Assembly (NCBI RefSeq): GCF_026342355.1
Contig: NZ_JAPEMV010000001.1
Coordinates: forward strand, 1,798,001-1,862,000
DNA from: Streptomyces sp. NBC_00249
Lineage (GTDB): Bacteria > Actinomycetota > Actinomycetes > Streptomycetales > Streptomycetaceae
Length of the DNA stretch: 64,000 nt
Direction of reading: 5' to 3'
The notes beneath the pieces were generated by a model, which was not told the DNA's origin, did no database searches, and saw only the letters and a list, made by a program, of their open reading frames with translations. Positions 8,255 through 16,567 of this stretch are shown here, in pieces. The translations under genes were made by a program, and so were the position numbers. Numbering within the stretch: the first letter of the stretch is position 1; every line of letters starts with the position of its first letter.

Positions 8255-9450
8255 GAGCCGGGCTCCTTCTGCGCGGCGGGAACGGTGGGGGTCAGGCCGA
8301 GCCCGGTCAGCTCGCGTGCGGTCCAGGTGAGTTCGGCGGCGATGCCGCGGGCCAGTCCGGCCTCACCGACGGGCCGCTCGTCCTCGGGCAGCACCGACCA
8401 GGTGTAGGTCTCCACCTCGATGTGGTCGGTGACGGCGTGGTCACCGCCGAACAGGGCCCGCAGGGAGTCGCGCAGCACCGGCCCGGTGGAGGCCAGCGGC
8501 GGGGCCGGCTCCTCGTGCAGCGGTACGTGGTAGTGGATCCGCCAGGGCGCCTCGCCGGGCAGGGCTCCGGCCAGGGCCGGTCCCAGGTCGTCGGAGCCCA
8601 GCAGGGCGCCGCCGGCCAGGGCGGGCTCCCGGGTCTGGTGCAGGAAGCGCGGCTCCGCGAAGGCGGAGAGGGCCTCCCGGACCCGGGGGTCCGACGGGTC
8701 GCCGGCCTCCAGGGCGCTGGACGCCTGGACCTTGACGATCTGGACTCCGGCCGTCAGCAGCTGGGCGATGGCGGTGTCCGGGTCCTCGTGCGCGACGGCG
8801 AGGTGGCAGGTGTCCAGGCAGAGCCCGATCCAGTCGTGGTCGACGCCCTTGAGGGCTTCGACGGCCTGGGTGGTGGTCTCGGCGACGCAGCCCGGCTCGG
8901 GTTCCACGGCGACCCGTACGGTGCGTCCCGTCTCGGCCCGGATCCGGCGCAGGCCCGCCGCGAGGGCGTCGAACTGCCGCATGGCGGCGGCCGACTGGGT
9001 CCGCGACCAGGCCGTGCGCCAGGCCAGCGGGAGGGTGGAGACGGAGCCGCGTTCGGCGTCGTCGGGCAGCAGCCGGGCCAGGATCCGGGCGAGGTTCAGC
9101 GTGTAGTCCAGGCGTGCGGGCTCGGACCAGTCCGGGTAGTACACGGCGCGCTTGACGACGGGGGCGTGGAAGCCCTTGTAGGGGAAGCCGTTGAGGGTGA
9201 CCGTCTCCAGTCCGCGGGCGGTGAGCTCGCGGCGCAGCCGGTCCGTGGCGGCCGGGTCGGCGGCGAGGGCCGCCGCGGCGTCCACCGGCAGCCACAGGCC
9301 GAGGCCGATGACGGGTTCGCCGGTGGCCTTGCGGACGGGTTCGGCGTAGGCGGTGAGCTGGGCGGTGATCCCTTCGAGGGTTTCGGCGGGGTGGACGTTG
9401 GTGCAGTAGGCGAGGTGGACGGCGGTGCCGTCCGAGTGGCGGAAGCGCAT
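8251..9450 (-). CDS. eboE: EboE-like TIM-barrel protein (metabolite traffic)
   Basis: 399 residues. The opening LAYCTNVHPAETLEGI, the mid-protein VAVEPEPGC and CLDTCHLAVAHEDP, and the late HYHVPLH segment fit the EboE branch of the xylose-isomerase-like TIM barrels. Ebo proteins are linked to delivery of a precursor to the periplasm in cyanobacterial scytonemin formation; the chemistry of EboE itself is not settled. It lies between the TatD-like gene (21 nt upstream) and the phosphodiesterase (4-nt overlap), the tight packing of one operon. Confidence 0.8.
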   Translation of the reverse strand: MRFRHSDGTAVHLAYCTNVHPAETLEGITAQLTAYAEPVRKATGEPVIGLGLWLPVDAAAALAADPAATDRLRRELTARGLETVTLNGFPYKGFHAPVVKRAVYYPDWSEPARLDYTLNLARILARLLPDDAERGSVSTLPLAWRTAWSRTQSAAAMRQFDALAAGLRRIRAETGRTVRVAVEPEPGCVAETTTQAVEALKGVDHDWIGLCLDTCHLAVAHEDPDTAIAQLLTAGVQIVKVQASSALEAGDPSDPRVREALSAFAEPRFLHQTREPALAGGALLGSDDLGPALAGALPGEAPWRIHYHVPLHEEPAPPLASTGPVLRDSLRALFGGDHAVTDHIEVETYTWSVLPEDERPVGEAGLARGIAAELTWTARELTGLGLTPTVPAAQKEPGS

Positions 9451-9471
9451 CAGGCGGTTCCTCTTTCCTGA

Positions 9472-10344
9472 TCAGTTTCCGCCGCGGGCGATCGAGTTCC
9501 CGGCGTACAGCCCCGCGGCCTGGACGTCCCCCACTTCAAGGTTTGCTGCGCCGTCCAGGCCGAGCCGGCCGGACTGGGCGTAGAAGGCGAGCGGGTTGCG
9601 CCACAGCACGCGGTCCACGTCGTCCTCGTCGAAGCCGGCGGCGAGCATGGCCTCGCCGGTGGCGCGGGTGAGCAGCGGGTCGCTGTGGCCCCAGTCTGCG
9701 GCGGAGTTGACGAGGATCCGCTCGGTGCCGTGCTCCTTGAGGATGGCGACCATCCGGTCGGGGGTCATCTTGGTGTCGGGGTAGATGGAGAAGCCCATCC
9801 AGCAGCCGGAGTCGTGGACCTCGCGGACGGTGACCTCGTTGAGGTGGTCGAGGACGACGAAGCCGGGGTCGATGCCCGATTCGCGGATCACGGCCAGGGA
9901 GCGGCTGGTGCCGCCGGCCTTGTCCCGGTGCGGGGTGTGGACGAGGGCGGGGAGGGCGAACTCGACGGCCAGGGCGAGCTGGACGGCGAAGGCGTGCTCC
10001 TCGGCGTCGGTGACCGTGTCGTAGCCGATCTCGCCGACGGCGACGACCCCGTCCTTGGCGAGGTAGCGCGGCAGCAGGTCCAGGACGGGCGTGCAGCGCG
10101 GGTCGTTCGCCTCCTTCGGGTTGAGGCCGATGGTGCAGTGGTGGCTGATGCCGAACTGCGCGGCGCGGTACGGCTCCCAGCCGAGGAGCGCGTCGAAGTA
10201 GTCGGTGAAGCTGGAGGGGGAGGTACGCGGCTGGCCCAGCCAGAACGCAGGCTCGACCAGGGCGCGCACGCCGGCGGCGTGCATCGCTCGGTAGTCGTCC
10301 GTGGTGCGGGACGTCATGTGGATGTGCGGGTCGAAGATGCGCAT
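9472..10344 (-). CDS. TatD-family metal-dependent hydrolase, EboB-like
   Basis: 290 residues from the ATG at 10344, which has GGAG 7 nt upstream. Metal ligands of the amidohydrolase fold are visible: FDPHIHM at the N-terminus, GEIGYD, VHTPHRDK, LDHLNE and the late NSAADWG. TatD relatives are normally nucleases or phosphoesterases, but in ebo operons the EboB member works with the isomerase-like proteins on an unidentified small molecule. It follows the EboA gene by 32 nt and precedes the EboE gene by 21 nt. Confidence 0.82.
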   Translation of the reverse strand: MRIFDPHIHMTSRTTDDYRAMHAAGVRALVEPAFWLGQPRTSPSSFTDYFDALLGWEPYRAAQFGISHHCTIGLNPKEANDPRCTPVLDLLPRYLAKDGVVAVGEIGYDTVTDAEEHAFAVQLALAVEFALPALVHTPHRDKAGGTSRSLAVIRESGIDPGFVVLDHLNEVTVREVHDSGCWMGFSIYPDTKMTPDRMVAILKEHGTERILVNSAADWGHSDPLLTRATGEAMLAAGFDEDDVDRVLWRNPLAFYAQSGRLGLDGAANLEVGDVQAAGLYAGNSIARGGN

Positions 10345-10376
10345 GGTCGGGCTCCGGTAGGGGTCGGCTGGTGCGG

Positions 10377-11072
10377 TCAGTGGTCGAGGGTGGCTACGGC
10401 CCACAGGTCGGCCGGGACGGTGCGGTCGGCGGCGCGCCGTTCGGCGGCGAAGCCGTGGGCCATGCGGGCGAGTTCGGCGTCGCGGCGTTCGTGCAGCCCG
10501 GCGACCTTGGCCAGCGGGATGCCGGTGAACAGGCACTTCAGGACGGCCTGGCGCCAGCGGTACTGGTCGAGGTGGGCGGCGGCGTAGGGGCCGAGGGCGG
10601 CCGCGATGAGCCGGTTGTCGTTGGTGCGCAGGGCGTCGTCGGTGAGGTGGACGGCGCGGTCCCCGAGCGGGAGGAAGGGCAGGGCGCGCAGGACGCCGCG
10701 GCGCTCGGCGGCGTCGCCGTGGGTGTAGCGCTCGCCGGCCTCGCGGGCGAGGGCCGCGCCGGAGGTGCCGTAGCGGGTCAGGGCGAGCAGCAGGACGGTG
10801 CGTACGGCGTCCTCGACGGCCCAGTCGGCCCAGCCGGGGAGGGGGCCCCGGCCGTACGCGCGTCCGGCGGCCGGGAAGCGGCGGTCGAGGGCGGTGGGGC
10901 CCTCGGCGGCCACGGCCGCGGTGTCGGCGGCGAGCCGGACCCGGTGCTCCTGGTCGAGGACGGAGCGCAGGGACTCCTCCAGGGTGCGCAGGGTCAGCGC
11001 GTCGTGCACGGCGTGGTCGGTCCCGGTGGCGGGCGCCACCGGGGGGTGCGGGGCGAGGGTGGGGGCGGTCAT
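10377..11072 (-). CDS. eboA: EboA domain protein
   Basis: 231 residues and mostly helical, with segments typical of the EboA family: RAYGRGPLPGW after the first helices, ALTRYG, RRGVLRALPFLPL, ALRTNDNRLI and a late WRQAVLKCLFTGIPL ... GLHER. The family has no known catalytic activity and occurs with EboB-EboF. The ATG at 11072 overlaps the preceding stop by ATGA, which fixes the start. No signal peptide or membrane segment is seen. Confidence 0.82.
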   Translation of the reverse strand: MTAPTLAPHPPVAPATGTDHAVHDALTLRTLEESLRSVLDQEHRVRLAADTAAVAAEGPTALDRRFPAAGRAYGRGPLPGWADWAVEDAVRTVLLLALTRYGTSGAALAREAGERYTHGDAAERRGVLRALPFLPLGDRAVHLTDDALRTNDNRLIAAALGPYAAAHLDQYRWRQAVLKCLFTGIPLAKVAGLHERRDAELARMAHGFAAERRAADRTVPADLWAVATLDH

Positions 11073-12001
11073 ACCGGTACGGCCTCCTTCTTCGACGCTT
11101 GCGGCTGGTGCGGGGGGTGCGGCTGGGGTGGGGCGGGCGGCCGTCGCCGGGCGGCGGCGGCCTTCCGCAGGAAGGCGATGCTGTGGCGGGCGGTCTCGGC
11201 CCCGGCGTGGCTGTGGCGCGGCAGTTCGACGGAGACGAGTCCCCGGTAGCCGGTGTCGGCGAGGGCAGCGAGGACCGGCGGGAAGTCGATCTCGCCCTCC
11301 CCGAAGGGCAGGTGCTCGTGGGTGCCGCGGCGCATGTCCTCGATCTGGACGTGGGCGAGGCGGTCGGCGGCGAGTTCCACGCAGCGGGCCACGGGGTGGG
11401 GCTCCAGGCACTGGCAGTGGCCGAGGTCCAGGGTGAGCCGGAAGCGCTCGGGGCGGCCGAGGTCGGCCAGGAGCTTGCGGTAGCCGGCCAGGTCGGCGAC
11501 GAGCATGCCCGGTTCGGGTTCGAAGGCGAGGTCGATGCCGGCGGCTTCGGCGTGGGCCACGGTCTCGGCGCAGCCGTCGGTCAGCCGCTGCCAGGCCTGT
11601 TCGCGGGTGGTGCCCGCGTCGGGGGTGCCGCTCCAGAAGTGCACGGCCTCGGCGCCCAGTACGGCGCCGATGCCGACGGCCCGGCGCAGCAGGTCCAGGC
11701 GCAGGGCGCGGCCTTCGGGCTCGGCGGAGAGCAGGGTGGGCCGGTGCTTGCGGCGCGGGTCGAGCAGGTAGCGGGCGCCGGTCTCGACGACGACGGCCAG
11801 GCCGGTGGCGTCCAGGGTGCGCCGGATCTCCGTCAGGCGGGCGGCGAGTCCGGGGGCGTACGGGTCCAGGTGCTGGTGGTCGAGGGTCAGCGCGACGCCC
11901 TCGTAGCCGAGGTCGGCGAGCAGGCGCAGGGCGTCGCCCAGGCGGTGGTCGGCGAGGCCGTTGGTGCCGTAGGAGAACCGCGGCCCGGTCGGGGTGCTCA
12001 T
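11069..12001 (-). CDS. Sugar-phosphate isomerase/epimerase-like TIM-barrel protein
   Basis: 310 residues of the xylose-isomerase-like/AP-endonuclease-2 fold: SYGTNGLADHRL at the N-terminus, HFWSGTP, FEPEPGM, LTLDLGHCQC, HVQIEDMRRG and VELPRHSH carry the Glu/His/Asp residues that normally bind a divalent metal. It is a second barrel besides EboE and shares the EPEPG and LDxxHC elements with it, so the two may be old paralogues. Its start overlaps the prenyltransferase stop by ATGA. The likely substrate is a cyclitol or keto-sugar made by the inositol-phosphate-synthase-like enzyme two genes upstream; this is inference. Confidence 0.75.
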   Translation of the reverse strand: MSTPTGPRFSYGTNGLADHRLGDALRLLADLGYEGVALTLDHQHLDPYAPGLAARLTEIRRTLDATGLAVVVETGARYLLDPRRKHRPTLLSAEPEGRALRLDLLRRAVGIGAVLGAEAVHFWSGTPDAGTTREQAWQRLTDGCAETVAHAEAAGIDLAFEPEPGMLVADLAGYRKLLADLGRPERFRLTLDLGHCQCLEPHPVARCVELAADRLAHVQIEDMRRGTHEHLPFGEGEIDFPPVLAALADTGYRGLVSVELPRHSHAGAETARHSIAFLRKAAAARRRPPAPPQPHPPHQPQASKKEAVPV

Positions 12002-12972
12002 GTGGAGGACACCTTCCGGGCGAGGCGGCGCACCAGCGGCAGGGCCGCGGCGAGCGGGACGGCGACGCGGGGGGCGCCGCCCCGGGCGGCCAGGGCGGCC
12101 TGGAGCGGCAGCAGGGCGTGGATGCCGGCGCCGACGGCCCGGCGGACCTCGGGGGCGGCGCCGGGGCCGCGCAGCACCCGGGTGAGGGCGGGGCCGAAGC
12201 TGCCGGCGTAGAGGGCGAGGGCTGCGGCCTGCGCGGGTCCGGTGCCGCGGCGCAGCGTCGCGGCGGCCGCCACGGTGGCCGCGGCGAGCGTGAGGGCGGC
12301 CTCGCGGGGCGGGGCGCCGTCGACCTCGTGGCGGCTGAGCCGGGTCAGGCCCAGGGTGTGCGCGGCCACGGCGGCGGCCGGTACGAGGGCGGGGCGGGCC
12401 GGTCCCGCGCCGGTGCCGTGGAGGACGTCCAGGGCCCGGGCGGCGGCCATCACGGCGGGGCCGAGCGGGGTGTTCTTGGCGCCGAGGTCGTAGGTCCACA
12501 CGGCGGCGGCCAGCGGCAGGGTGCGGCGCAGCGCGGTGCGGGGGCCCCCGGCCAGGGCGGCGATGCCCAGGCCGGCGGCGGTCAGGCCGGCCGCCGTGGT
12601 GAGGGCGGCGCGGGGGCTGATCCGGCCGGAGGGCAGCGGGCGTTCGGGGCGTTCCACGGCGTCGAGTTCGCGGTCGGCCCAGTCGTTGAGGGCCATGCCC
12701 GCCCAGTAGAGGCAGACGGAGGAGCCGGCGAGGCCGAGGGTGCGCGCTCCGCTGCCGCGGCCGGCGGCCAGCGCCCCGGCCAGCACGTCGCCGGGGACGG
12801 TGATCGCGGCGGGTGCCCGGACCAGTTCGGCGTAGGCGCGCAGGGTGCGCCGGGCGTGGAAGGCCCGGCCCGGGAAGGGCGGCAGGACCAGCGGTGCGGA
12901 TGCTCCGGCGGGTGCGGCCGGCTCGGGGCGGGCGGCCCGCCCCGGGGCGGTGGCCGCCGTGGGGGTGGTCAC
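11998..12972 (-). CDS. UbiA-family prenyltransferase, SCO3242/EboC type
   Basis: 324 residues, mostly hydrophobic (about eight to nine membrane segments after residue 50). The first Asp-rich motif is clear: NDWADRELD, followed by RPERPLPSGRIS, both standard for UbiA enzymes. The second motif is weaker (DLGAKN). It would transfer a polyprenyl chain to a small acceptor at the membrane. The GTG start at 12972 overlaps the stop of the inositol-phosphate synthase gene (GTGA). The same pairing with an inositol-phosphate synthase occurs, as I recall, as SCO3242-SCO3243 in the calcium-dependent antibiotic locus. Confidence 0.82.
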   Translation of the reverse strand: MTTPTAATAPGRAARPEPAAPAGASAPLVLPPFPGRAFHARRTLRAYAELVRAPAAITVPGDVLAGALAAGRGSGARTLGLAGSSVCLYWAGMALNDWADRELDAVERPERPLPSGRISPRAALTTAAGLTAAGLGIAALAGGPRTALRRTLPLAAAVWTYDLGAKNTPLGPAVMAAARALDVLHGTGAGPARPALVPAAAVAAHTLGLTRLSRHEVDGAPPREAALTLAAATVAAAATLRRGTGPAQAAALALYAGSFGPALTRVLRGPGAAPEVRRAVGAGIHALLPLQAALAARGGAPRVAVPLAAALPLVRRLARKVSST

Positions 12973-14180
12973 GGCCGGGCCCCCGTCAGCGGATTGCCGC
13001 GGCCGGCGGTGGCGGCGGGGGCCGGGTTCGCGGCCCAGGCGGTGAGCGCCTCGTACTGGAGGGTGAGGTTGTGCTCGGTGGAGCCGGCCGGGTCCTTGAA
13101 GAAGAAGCCGAGGGCGGCCAGCGCGCCGGACTCGCCGCGGCGGGCGCCGAGCGCGGCCAGCCGTACGAGGTCCAGGACGAGCGGGGCGGCGAGCGCCGAG
13201 TCGCAGCCCTGCCAGGTGAACTGCATGGTCATCCGGACGCCGAGGAAGCCCTCGAAGGAGATGTGGTCCCAGGCGGTCTTCCACTCCCCCATCTCGGGGA
13301 CGTTGTCGATGTGCGTCTGGCCCTGCACGGCGTGGCCGACGGTCTCCTCGAGGCTGCGCTGCTTCGACTCGGTCTTGGAGCGGGCCGCCGCCGGGTCGGC
13401 GAGGGTCGCGCCGTCGCCGCCGCCGAGCAGGTTGGTGCCGGACCAGGACCGCAGGCGCAGGGCGCGCTGGGTGAACATGGGCGCGAGGGCGCTCTTGACG
13501 AGGGTCTCGCCGGTCTTGCCGTCGCGGCCGGCGTGCGGGACGCGGCGCAGCCGGGCCAGTTCCTCCAGGGCGGGCAGGGCGGCGCCCGCCGAGGGGGTGA
13601 AGTTGACGAAGGCGCAGCCTGCGGTGAAGGCGGCGTACGCGTAGAGGGAGCTGACGGGCAGGGTGACCGACCCGGCGGCGAGGGCGGCCTCCAGGGAGGC
13701 CAGGTCGAGGAAGGCGGGGTCGGGTTCGGGCAGCGGCTCCGTGGAGGAGACGTTGACGACGACCACCTGTTCCAGGCCGTGCCGGTCGCGGAAGGCGGCC
13801 ATGTCGGCGGCGAGGCGGGCGGCGGTCGCGGACTGGGACTCGCCGGGGCGGGCGGAGCCGTCGCGGATCTCGAGTTCGGCGGCGGCCAGCGGAGTGTCCA
13901 GCGCCTTGAGGATCCGGGCGGGCAGTACGCCCGCCTCGGCGAGCTGCCCGGCCCTCACCGACAGGGGGGTGTCGACCACGTCGTGGCCGCCGAACACCAG
14001 GTCGGCGAGGGCCGGGAGGGGTACGTCACGGAACGGGGGAGTTTCGGTGACGCACCCGACGGGGGAGGCGGCACCCGCGACGATGGCGGCGGCGCCGGCG
14101 ACGGCGGCCGTGGCGACCGAGCCTCGCGCGCCGACCATCCAGACGCCGATTCGGGGTGAAGATCCGGTCGTGTCTCGCAT
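12969..14180 (-). CDS. Inositol-3-phosphate (myo-inositol-1-phosphate) synthase-like, NAD-dependent sugar-phosphate cyclase
   Basis: 403 residues with an N-terminal Rossmann motif (GVWMVGARGSVATA). Conserved family segments are VVNVSSTEP, FVNFTPS, GRDGKTGETLVKSALAPMF, GTNLLGGGDG, DHISFEGFLG and QGCDSALAAPLVLDL. These include the Lys/Asp-rich active site that cyclises glucose 6-phosphate. It belongs to the SCO3243-like group. In ebo operons the corresponding slot is filled by EboD, a 3-dehydroquinate-synthase-like cyclase, so one cyclase may have replaced another. The ATG at 14180 sits 13 nt from the AGGAGGA site, longer than usual, so the exact start is uncertain. Confidence 0.85.
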   Translation of the reverse strand: MRDTTGSSPRIGVWMVGARGSVATAAVAGAAAIVAGAASPVGCVTETPPFRDVPLPALADLVFGGHDVVDTPLSVRAGQLAEAGVLPARILKALDTPLAAAELEIRDGSARPGESQSATAARLAADMAAFRDRHGLEQVVVVNVSSTEPLPEPDPAFLDLASLEAALAAGSVTLPVSSLYAYAAFTAGCAFVNFTPSAGAALPALEELARLRRVPHAGRDGKTGETLVKSALAPMFTQRALRLRSWSGTNLLGGGDGATLADPAAARSKTESKQRSLEETVGHAVQGQTHIDNVPEMGEWKTAWDHISFEGFLGVRMTMQFTWQGCDSALAAPLVLDLVRLAALGARRGESGALAALGFFFKDPAGSTEHNLTLQYEALTAWAANPAPAATAGRGNPLTGARP

Positions 14181-14236
14181 GGTGTGCCATTCCTCCTGAG
14201 TCGTGTCGTGCGTGGGGGGGGTTCAGCCGTTCCGGA

Positions 14237-15022
14237 CTACTTGGAGAGGTCGACCGGGTAGGGCCAGACGTCGAAGGCCTTGTTGATGCGGTCGTTGGAG
14301 CGGACCAGCCACTTGGCGGTGACGCGGTTGACGACGTGCTTCGGCAGGTGCTTGTTGTCGTTGGCGTCCGTCTTCGGCTGGGCGAGGGACTGGAGCTCCC
14401 AGGCCGCGCCGACGAGGCGGTTGATGTGCGCCCAGAAGGACCGGTCGATGCCCAGCAGCTGGAAGGACTGCAGGTACGGGTGCCAGCGGTGGTAGGCGTG
14501 GGTGAAGTCCGGCGGCGTGAAGTTCATCATGTGGACCTTGTTGCCGGCGGGGCGGCGCGGGTCGAACAGGGTGCCCTGGCCGAACTCCTGGAAGGCGAAG
14601 ACGAGGCCCTTCGGGTCGTGGTGGTACCACTTGTCGTAGACGGCCTTCTGGCACCGCGAGAGGACCTCGAAGTGGGCGCGGTTGGGCTCGATGAGCTCCA
14701 TCCAGCTGCGCGGGTAGCGGCCGCCCTTGCGGGTGGCGGCCCAGGCGTCGTAGGACTTGGTGAAGCCGCCGAAGGGCGCGGTGATGGCCCCGACCGCCGC
14801 CTTCATCTCGTCCGACGGGGTGTAGTAGGACATCTGGTCGTAGTCGTACCAGAACTCGCTCGCCCAGCGGTCCCCGACCAGGCCCTCGACCTTGGGCAGC
14901 TGCGGGCGGCGGCCGTGCGCGGCCGCCGGGCCGGCTCCGATGACGGTGACGGCTGCCGCGGCGCCGGCGGCGCCCAGGGCGGTCCGCAGGACGCTCCTGC
15001 GGTCCATCGAATTGAGCGGCAT
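14237..15022 (-). CDS. Tat-exported protein of unknown function
   Basis: 261 residues. The N-terminus has a twin-arginine signal, MDRRSVLRTALGAAG, followed by a hydrophobic stretch and a likely cleavage site after GPAAAHG. The mature part is rich in Trp, Tyr and His (WASEFWYDYDQMSYY, YDKWYHHDP, HAYHRWHPYL), and I do not recognise a catalytic family. The ATG at 15022 has AAGGAG upstream; an internal ATG at MDRRS is possible. It is the first gene behind the promoter at 15084-15117 and lies 56 nt before the inositol-phosphate synthase gene, so it leads the Ebo-like operon. Export of a folded protein beside a metabolite-traffic module suggests a periplasmic step. Confidence 0.7.
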   Translation of the reverse strand: MPLNSMDRRSVLRTALGAAGAAAAVTVIGAGPAAAHGRRPQLPKVEGLVGDRWASEFWYDYDQMSYYTPSDEMKAAVGAITAPFGGFTKSYDAWAATRKGGRYPRSWMELIEPNRAHFEVLSRCQKAVYDKWYHHDPKGLVFAFQEFGQGTLFDPRRPAGNKVHMMNFTPPDFTHAYHRWHPYLQSFQLLGIDRSFWAHINRLVGAAWELQSLAQPKTDANDNKHLPKHVVNRVTAKWLVRSNDRINKAFDVWPYPVDLSK

Positions 15023-15083
15023 TGTCGTGCTCCTTCTGGATCTGTTGCGGATGCGGACGGATCTTCGGTGGTGCGATGGCTGT

Positions 15084-15117
15084 ACTCTCCCGGGCCCCGC
15101 CATACCTGCCCTATATC
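15084..15117 (-). promoter_or_regulatory. SARP-type promoter of the Ebo-like operon
   Basis: Minus-strand heptamers GATATAG and GGTATGG (plus-strand 15111-15117 and 15100-15106), 11 bp apart, 10 nt, then -10 GAGAGT (15084-15089). The Tat-protein ATG at 15022 lies about 55 nt past the predicted start. The operon behind it runs through at least the phosphodiesterase and probably the PPTase at 6004. Confidence 0.68.
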
Positions 15118-15166
15118 GGTGTCCGTGCAGGTCAGAGGCGGGGCCGCGGGAGGGTCCGACAGGGCT

Positions 15167-16567
15167 CTACGAGGCCTTGTCGAGGGGGTTGCGGCGCAGG
15201 GAGGGGGAGATCAGCGCGACGAGCGCGGTGAGGCCCATGGCGGCGCTGAGGCCCAGCACCGTACGGGTGGCGCCGTACGCCTCCAGGGCGAAGCCGGCGG
15301 CGACGGGGCCGGCGGCCATGGCTCCGCCGCCGACGAGCATGGCGAGGGAGTTGGCCCTGCCCCGCATCCGGTCGGGGGCGACGCGGACCATGAAGACCCC
15401 GCCCGCGACGTTGAAGACGCCGCCGACGTAGCCGCTCGCGGCGAACAGCGCGCCGAGGGCGTAGGGGTCCCGCAGGAACGCGACGGGGACCATCAGGGCG
15501 GTCCAGACGGCCAGGCCGCCGAGGACCAGGGTCCGCAGGGAGAAGCGGGTGGCCCACCAGCCTCCGCTGATGGCGCCGACGAGCCCGCCGGCCCCGCTGA
15601 GCGAGAGGACGACGCCGATCTGGAACTGGGAGCCGTGGTTCTCCTGGATCCCGGTCATCACGGCCAGGTTGAGGCCCTGGAACAGGACGTTGGAGACGGC
15701 CACGGCGGCCATGACGGCGCGCAGGAAGCGCTGGCGCCACATCCAGACCAGGCCCTCCTTGATCTCCCGGACCAGGTCGGGGCGGGGGCCGGTGCGCTCG
15801 GCCTGGAGCTTGCCCTTGACCCCGAACAGCAGCGCCACGGAGGCGAGCTGGCCGACGAGGGCGGCCACGTACGGGAAGGAGGAGCCCAGGGCGACGAGGC
15901 CGCTGCCGAGCGGCTGCCCGGCGATGGCGGCGCCGCGGGTCCTGGCCTCGTTCCCGGTGAGGGCGGCGGGCAGCTGCTCCACGGGGACCACCGCGGGGAC
16001 CGCGGCCCGCTCGGCGAGCTGGTGCAGGACCCCGAGGGTGCCCTCGACGAAGGCCGCCGCGAGCAGCGCCAGGAGCAGGAAGTGGCCGCTGAGCAGCAGG
16101 GCGGCGACGGCTCCGGCGACGAGCGCCTGGCCGAGGCCGGCCCACAGCATGATCTTGCGGCGGTCCCAGCGGTCCACGAGGGCGCCGCCGGGCAGCTGGA
16201 CGAGGAGCTGCGGCAGGAGGAGTGCGGTGCCGACCAGGCCCGCGTCGCCCGGCGAGCCGGTGAACCACAGGACGGTGAGGGGGTAGGCGACGGCGGTGGC
16301 CCGGCCGGCGAGCAGCGAGAGTCCGGCGCCGCCCCACAGGAGGCTGAAGTCGCGGTTGCGGCGCAGCGGGACGACGGCGGGCGCGGCGTCGGCTCCGGCC
16401 TTCTCGGGGTCGGCTCCGTCCTGCGGCGCGGGCGCGGGCGCGGCCTCGGCCGTACGTACGGGCCCGGTCGCGGCGGTGGGGGCGGCGGCCGGCTGCGGCT
16501 CCCCGTCCTCCGCGAGGTGCCAGTCCAGGACCGCGGGGTCCGTCACCGTCTTCGGCGGCGGGGTCAC
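15167..16567 (-). CDS. MFS transporter (major facilitator, probable exporter)
   Basis: 466 residues from a GTG at 16567 that overlaps the previous stop (GTGA). A Pro/Ala-rich cytoplasmic tail of about 75 residues comes first. Then follow about eleven to twelve hydrophobic segments, with the MFS loop motif GGALVDRWDRRKIML between helices 2 and 3 and RVAPDRMRGRANSL in the second half. It resembles the enterobactin-exporter-like branch. As the last gene of the MbtH-NRPS operon it is a second exporter candidate besides the ABC system. Confidence 0.82.
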   Translation of the reverse strand: MTPPPKTVTDPAVLDWHLAEDGEPQPAAAPTAATGPVRTAEAAPAPAPQDGADPEKAGADAAPAVVPLRRNRDFSLLWGGAGLSLLAGRATAVAYPLTVLWFTGSPGDAGLVGTALLLPQLLVQLPGGALVDRWDRRKIMLWAGLGQALVAGAVAALLLSGHFLLLALLAAAFVEGTLGVLHQLAERAAVPAVVPVEQLPAALTGNEARTRGAAIAGQPLGSGLVALGSSFPYVAALVGQLASVALLFGVKGKLQAERTGPRPDLVREIKEGLVWMWRQRFLRAVMAAVAVSNVLFQGLNLAVMTGIQENHGSQFQIGVVLSLSGAGGLVGAISGGWWATRFSLRTLVLGGLAVWTALMVPVAFLRDPYALGALFAASGYVGGVFNVAGGVFMVRVAPDRMRGRANSLAMLVGGGAMAAGPVAAGFALEAYGATRTVLGLSAAMGLTALVALISPSLRRNPLDKAS

